Under the pieces are notes generated by a model. That model had not been told where the DNA came from, searched no databases, and was given only the letters and a program-made list of their open reading frames with translations. A stretch of 60,623 nucleotides of DNA, from positions 2,427-63,049 of the forward strand of contig JAUJOF010000014.1 in NCBI GenBank assembly GCA_030447785.1. Direction: 5' to 3'. Origin of the DNA: Solirubrobacteraceae bacterium. GTDB lineage: Bacteria; Actinomycetota; Thermoleophilia; Solirubrobacterales; Solirubrobacteraceae. A program made the translations under genes and the position numbers. This document shows positions 58,438-60,623 of the stretch, one piece after another (within the stretch, counting starts at the first letter, position 1; each line of letters begins with the position of its first letter).

Positions 58438-59456
58438 GCCGGGATCGCCTCGACCTCGGCGGGCGCCAGCTGCTCGAGCGCCGCGAGCACGTCCTCGACC
58501 TCCACGCCCGCCAGGCACGGGTGACCGGCCACCGGGCACGTACGCGCGCGGCAGCCCGCGCAGGGCACCTCGAGGTACAGCAGGAGGTGGGCCACCCGCC
58601 ACGGGCGCCAGCGCACCGCGGGCACCGTGGGGGCGAAGAGCGAGACCACGGGCGTGCCGACCGCCGCGGCCAGGTGGCCCGGACCGGTATTGCCGACCAC
58701 GACCGCGTCGGCGCCGGCGAGCACCTCGGCGAGGTCGGCCAGCGAGGTCTTCCCGCCCAGGTCGAGTCCGTCGTCTCCGGCCACGCGGGCGGTGAGGTGG
58801 CGCTCGGAGGGCGCGCCGGTGACCACCGCGCGCCGGCCCAGCGCAGTCAAAGCCTCGACGAGCGCGGCGTGGCGCCACGGCGCCCACGCCCGGGCGGGGA
58901 CCGAGGCACCGGGGTGGACCACGACGTAGGGCTCGTCGCCCAGCGCGGCCGGCCGCCGGCCGCTGCGGCGCACCGCCAGCGCGCCGTCGTCTCCGGGGGG
59001 CAGGTCGTGGCCCAGGGTGCGCACCAGGTCCAGGGAGCGCTCCACCTCGTGGACGTCGTCGTCGATGCGGTGGCGCACGTCGAGCAGCGAGCCGGCGAAG
59101 TCGACGCTCGTGGCGGCCACGTGGGCCACGCCGGCCATGCGCAGCAGGAGCGCGAGCGGGAGGGGGCTCTGGTGGAAGGAGCCCAGCACGATCGCGCGGT
59201 CGGCGCCGATGGCCTCGAGCTCCGCGATCCAGGCCTCCCCGGCGGCGCGGTCGAAGGCCCGTGGCTCGGGATCGATCCAGTCCGCGCGGCGGGTGACGAT
59301 GGCGTCCACGCCCGGCAGGAGCTCGCCGGCACGAGCGCCGCGCGGCCCGCACAGGAGCGTCACGCGGTCCACGCCCGCCGCGACCGCGCGGATGGCCGGG
59401 CCGGCGAGCAGCACGTCGCCGTCGTTGTCCAGCCGCGCGACGAGGACGTGGGTCAT
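58434..59456 (-). CDS. glycosyltransferase family 9 (heptosyltransferase-like)
   Basis: A 340-residue GT9 enzyme: THVLVARLDNDGDVLLAGPA, RVTLLCGPRGARAGELLPGV, AIVLGSFHQSPLPLALLLRM, VVVHPGASVPARAWAPWRHA, AVVTGAPSERHLTARVAGD, LGGKTSLADLAEVLAGADAV and VVGNTGPGHLAAAVGTPVVS. The late CAGCRARTCPVAGHPCLAGV cysteine cluster may hold a metal. It is the second GT9 enzyme of the operon. Its ATG overlaps the gmhB stop and its stop overlaps the next GT4 start. Confidence 0.88.
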   Translation of the reverse strand: MTHVLVARLDNDGDVLLAGPAIRAVAAGVDRVTLLCGPRGARAGELLPGVDAIVTRRADWIDPEPRAFDRAAGEAWIAELEAIGADRAIVLGSFHQSPLPLALLLRMAGVAHVAATSVDFAGSLLDVRHRIDDDVHEVERSLDLVRTLGHDLPPGDDGALAVRRSGRRPAALGDEPYVVVHPGASVPARAWAPWRHAALVEALTALGRRAVVTGAPSERHLTARVAGDDGLDLGGKTSLADLAEVLAGADAVVVGNTGPGHLAAAVGTPVVSLFAPTVPAVRWRPWRVAHLLLYLEVPCAGCRARTCPVAGHPCLAGVEVEDVLAALEQLAPAEVEAIPA

Positions 59457-60019
59457 GCGAGCACCGCCTCGGGCAGCGGGGCGGGCACGCCCAGCAGGAG
59501 GTCCACCGCGGCCTCGAGGTCGGGCGCGCGCTCGGGCGCGGCGAGGACCTCCTCGTCGCGAGTGATCGCTGTGGGCACCAGGACGCCACGCGCCCCGGCG
59601 GCGCGGGCGGCCTCCATGTCGGCGCCGATGTCGCCGACCAGCGCGCAGTCCCACGGCTCGACGCCCAGCGCGCGTGCCGCGTCGGTCACCAGGCCGGCGG
59701 CGGGCTTGCGACACGCGCAGCGATCCTGGGGCCCGTGCGGGCACACCAGCCAGGCGTCGAAGGGACCGACCAGCTCGTCGACGCGGGCGTTGACGGCCGC
59801 CACCTGGGCGGCCGTGAGCAGCCCACGCGCCACCCCGCTCTGGTTGGAGACCACCGCAAGGGGCAGCCCGGCGGCGCGCAGCCGGGCGAGCGCCTCGCGC
59901 GCGGCGGGGACCGGCTCGACCCGCTCGGGGTCGCCGTTGTAGGGCACGTCGACCACGAGCGTGCCGTCGCGGTCGAGCAGCACGGCATCAGGGCGCGGAC
60001 GCCCCGCCGATCGCAGCAT
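59453..60019 (-). CDS. gmhB: D,D-heptose 1,7-bisphosphate phosphatase
   Basis: A 188-residue HAD-IIIA phosphatase that removes the C7 phosphate from heptose 1,7-bisphosphate between the two HldE steps. HAD motifs: DAVLLDRDGTLVVDVPYNGD (nucleophile Asp), VVSNQSGVARGLL, CRKPAAGLVTDAARALG (Lys) and ALVGDIGADMEAARAAGARG. The zinc loop CPHGPQDRCACRKP is the GmhB signature. The ATG at 60019 gives the normal length; a longer frame upstream is unlikely. It is the first gene of the operon, so the promoter lies in 60020-60234. Confidence 0.92.
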   Translation of the reverse strand: MLRSAGRPRPDAVLLDRDGTLVVDVPYNGDPERVEPVPAAREALARLRAAGLPLAVVSNQSGVARGLLTAAQVAAVNARVDELVGPFDAWLVCPHGPQDRCACRKPAAGLVTDAARALGVEPWDCALVGDIGADMEAARAAGARGVLVPTAITRDEEVLAAPERAPDLEAAVDLLLGVPAPLPEAVLA

Positions 60020-60234
60020 GACGTCACCCCCAAGCTTTAGCCCGCGTTCGCCGCCTTGACCGCCCAGCACTCAACGCGCAGCCTTGCCCGACGAGCAGTA
60101 GTTCATGCCTGCTACTCAGCGCGACGGGTTTACGACCGCGTGTCGTGCTGGTGTCGGCCTCGGCGCGGAGGGGTACCCGCCCTGGGCGGGCGGCGGGAGC
60201 CCGTGGTCGGGCAGGGTTGCAGAGAGGCGGGCAG
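60020..60234. other. divergent promoter region of the heptose operon
   Basis: 215 bp between gmhB and the membrane protein. It contains the inverted repeats AGTAG...CTACT (60095-60116) and GGGTACCC. No clear TANNNT box sits close to the gmhB ATG. No gene is recognised. Confidence 0.35.
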
Positions 60235-60623
60235 ATGGACAACGTGCTGGCGCAGGCGGACGTGGGCGCCGCGGAGGAGTTCGGGCGCGCGGTCGCGAGG
60301 GTGCTGCCGCAGGCCGGGCTGTGCCTGGTGATCCTCGTGGTCGGCTACCTGGCCGCGAGGCTCCTGGCCGCGGCGGTGGACCGGGTCCTGGGGCGGGTGG
60401 GCTTCGATCGGGCGGTGGTCCGCGGTGGCGTGGGCCGGGTCCTGGAGCGCACGAAGTACGACCCGAGCGACCTGCTCGCGAAGCTGGTGTTCTGGCTCGT
60501 GCTGCTGGTGGCCGCGCAGCTCGCCTTCGGTGTCTTCGGGCCGAACCCGATCAGCGACCTGATCACCGGCGTGATCGCCTTTCTGCCCAACGTCTTCGTG
60601 GCGGTGGTCATCCTGGTGGTCAG
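60235..60623 (+). CDS. membrane protein with TM-helix repeats (MscS-associated type), partial
   Basis: It runs off the right edge after 129 codons. TM1 LCLVILVVGYLAARLLAAAV and the cytoplasmic basic stretch DRVLGRVGFDRAVVRGGV are followed by LLAKLVFWLVLLVAAQLAFG and FLPNVFVAVVILVV. The arrangement of a helix, an amphipathic RV-G-FDR stretch and DLLAKLVFW recalls the conserved TM helix repeats (PF05552-like) often associated with MscS-type channels. GAGAGG lies before the ATG. The rest of the gene is needed to classify it. Confidence 0.65.
   Translation, partial: MDNVLAQADVGAAEEFGRAVARVLPQAGLCLVILVVGYLAARLLAAAVDRVLGRVGFDRAVVRGGVGRVLERTKYDPSDLLAKLVFWLVLLVAAQLAFGVFGPNPISDLITGVIAFLPNVFVAVVILVV

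Overview
The window is very GC-rich bacterial DNA with about 62 protein genes packed on both strands, many joined by 4-nt ATGA or GTGA stop/start overlaps. Gene content (fused SecDF, yebC-ruvC-ruvA-ruvB, a CysO-type sulfur carrier, DUF3817, recJ next to rel) and the many short-leader starts (a TANNNT box about 6-12 nt before ATG/GTG) suggest a high-GC actinobacterium. Class Thermoleophilia (Solirubrobacterales-like) is my best guess, and it is inference. I saw no tRNA, rRNA, CRISPR array, transposase or phage gene.

Region 1 (1-23.1 kb) is a cell-surface glycan locus. It holds GT4 and GT2 glycosyltransferases, a Wzx/MOP-type flippase, a hexapeptide acyltransferase, a phosphomannomutase/phosphoglucomutase, RfbF and an RfbG-like dehydratase (CDP-glucose route to a deoxysugar), an RpiB-family isomerase and six SAM methyltransferases, three of them paralogues with a shared WYHT...GWxDLR signature. 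It is interrupted by a segment bounded by 52-bp direct repeats (PCMT-like methyltransferase, ABC1/UbiB kinase, small ORF) and by a VapBC-type toxin-antitoxin pair.

Region 2 (23.1-41.7 kb) is mostly housekeeping: YebC, RuvC, RuvA, a damaged RuvB, a zinc-ribbon/PAS protein, SecDF, RecJ, Rel, a PGRP/amidase-2 protein and a diacylglycerol-kinase-family enzyme. A visibly less GC-rich stretch (30.8-33.6 kb) carries a methyltransferase, an SGNH hydrolase and an unusual two-gene unit ending in an EF-Tu-domain-like protein. Two tiny or repetitive exported proteins also lie here.

Region 3 (41.8-51.1 kb) has two more glycosyltransferases, CorA, and the most interesting locus: a SAM-I riboswitch with a readable ribosome-site-sequestering switch, in front of a threonine-synthase-like PLP enzyme translationally coupled to a CysO/MoaD-like carrier. 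This suggests a protein-thiocarboxylate route in sulfur amino acid synthesis. LigD and a CHASE3/HAMP/SpoIIE phosphatase follow.

Region 4 (51.0-60.0 kb, minus strand) is one tightly coupled operon holding a complete ADP-heptose pathway (GmhB, a GT4-GmhA fusion, HldE), two GT9 and one further GT4 glycosyltransferase, an SDR and an aldehyde dehydrogenase.

About ten genes are broken by single-base indels, nearly all in G/C runs. The protein sequence resumes perfectly in the next frame, so sequencing error is the likely cause. RuvB is different: about 22 nt, including the arginine-finger segment, are missing.
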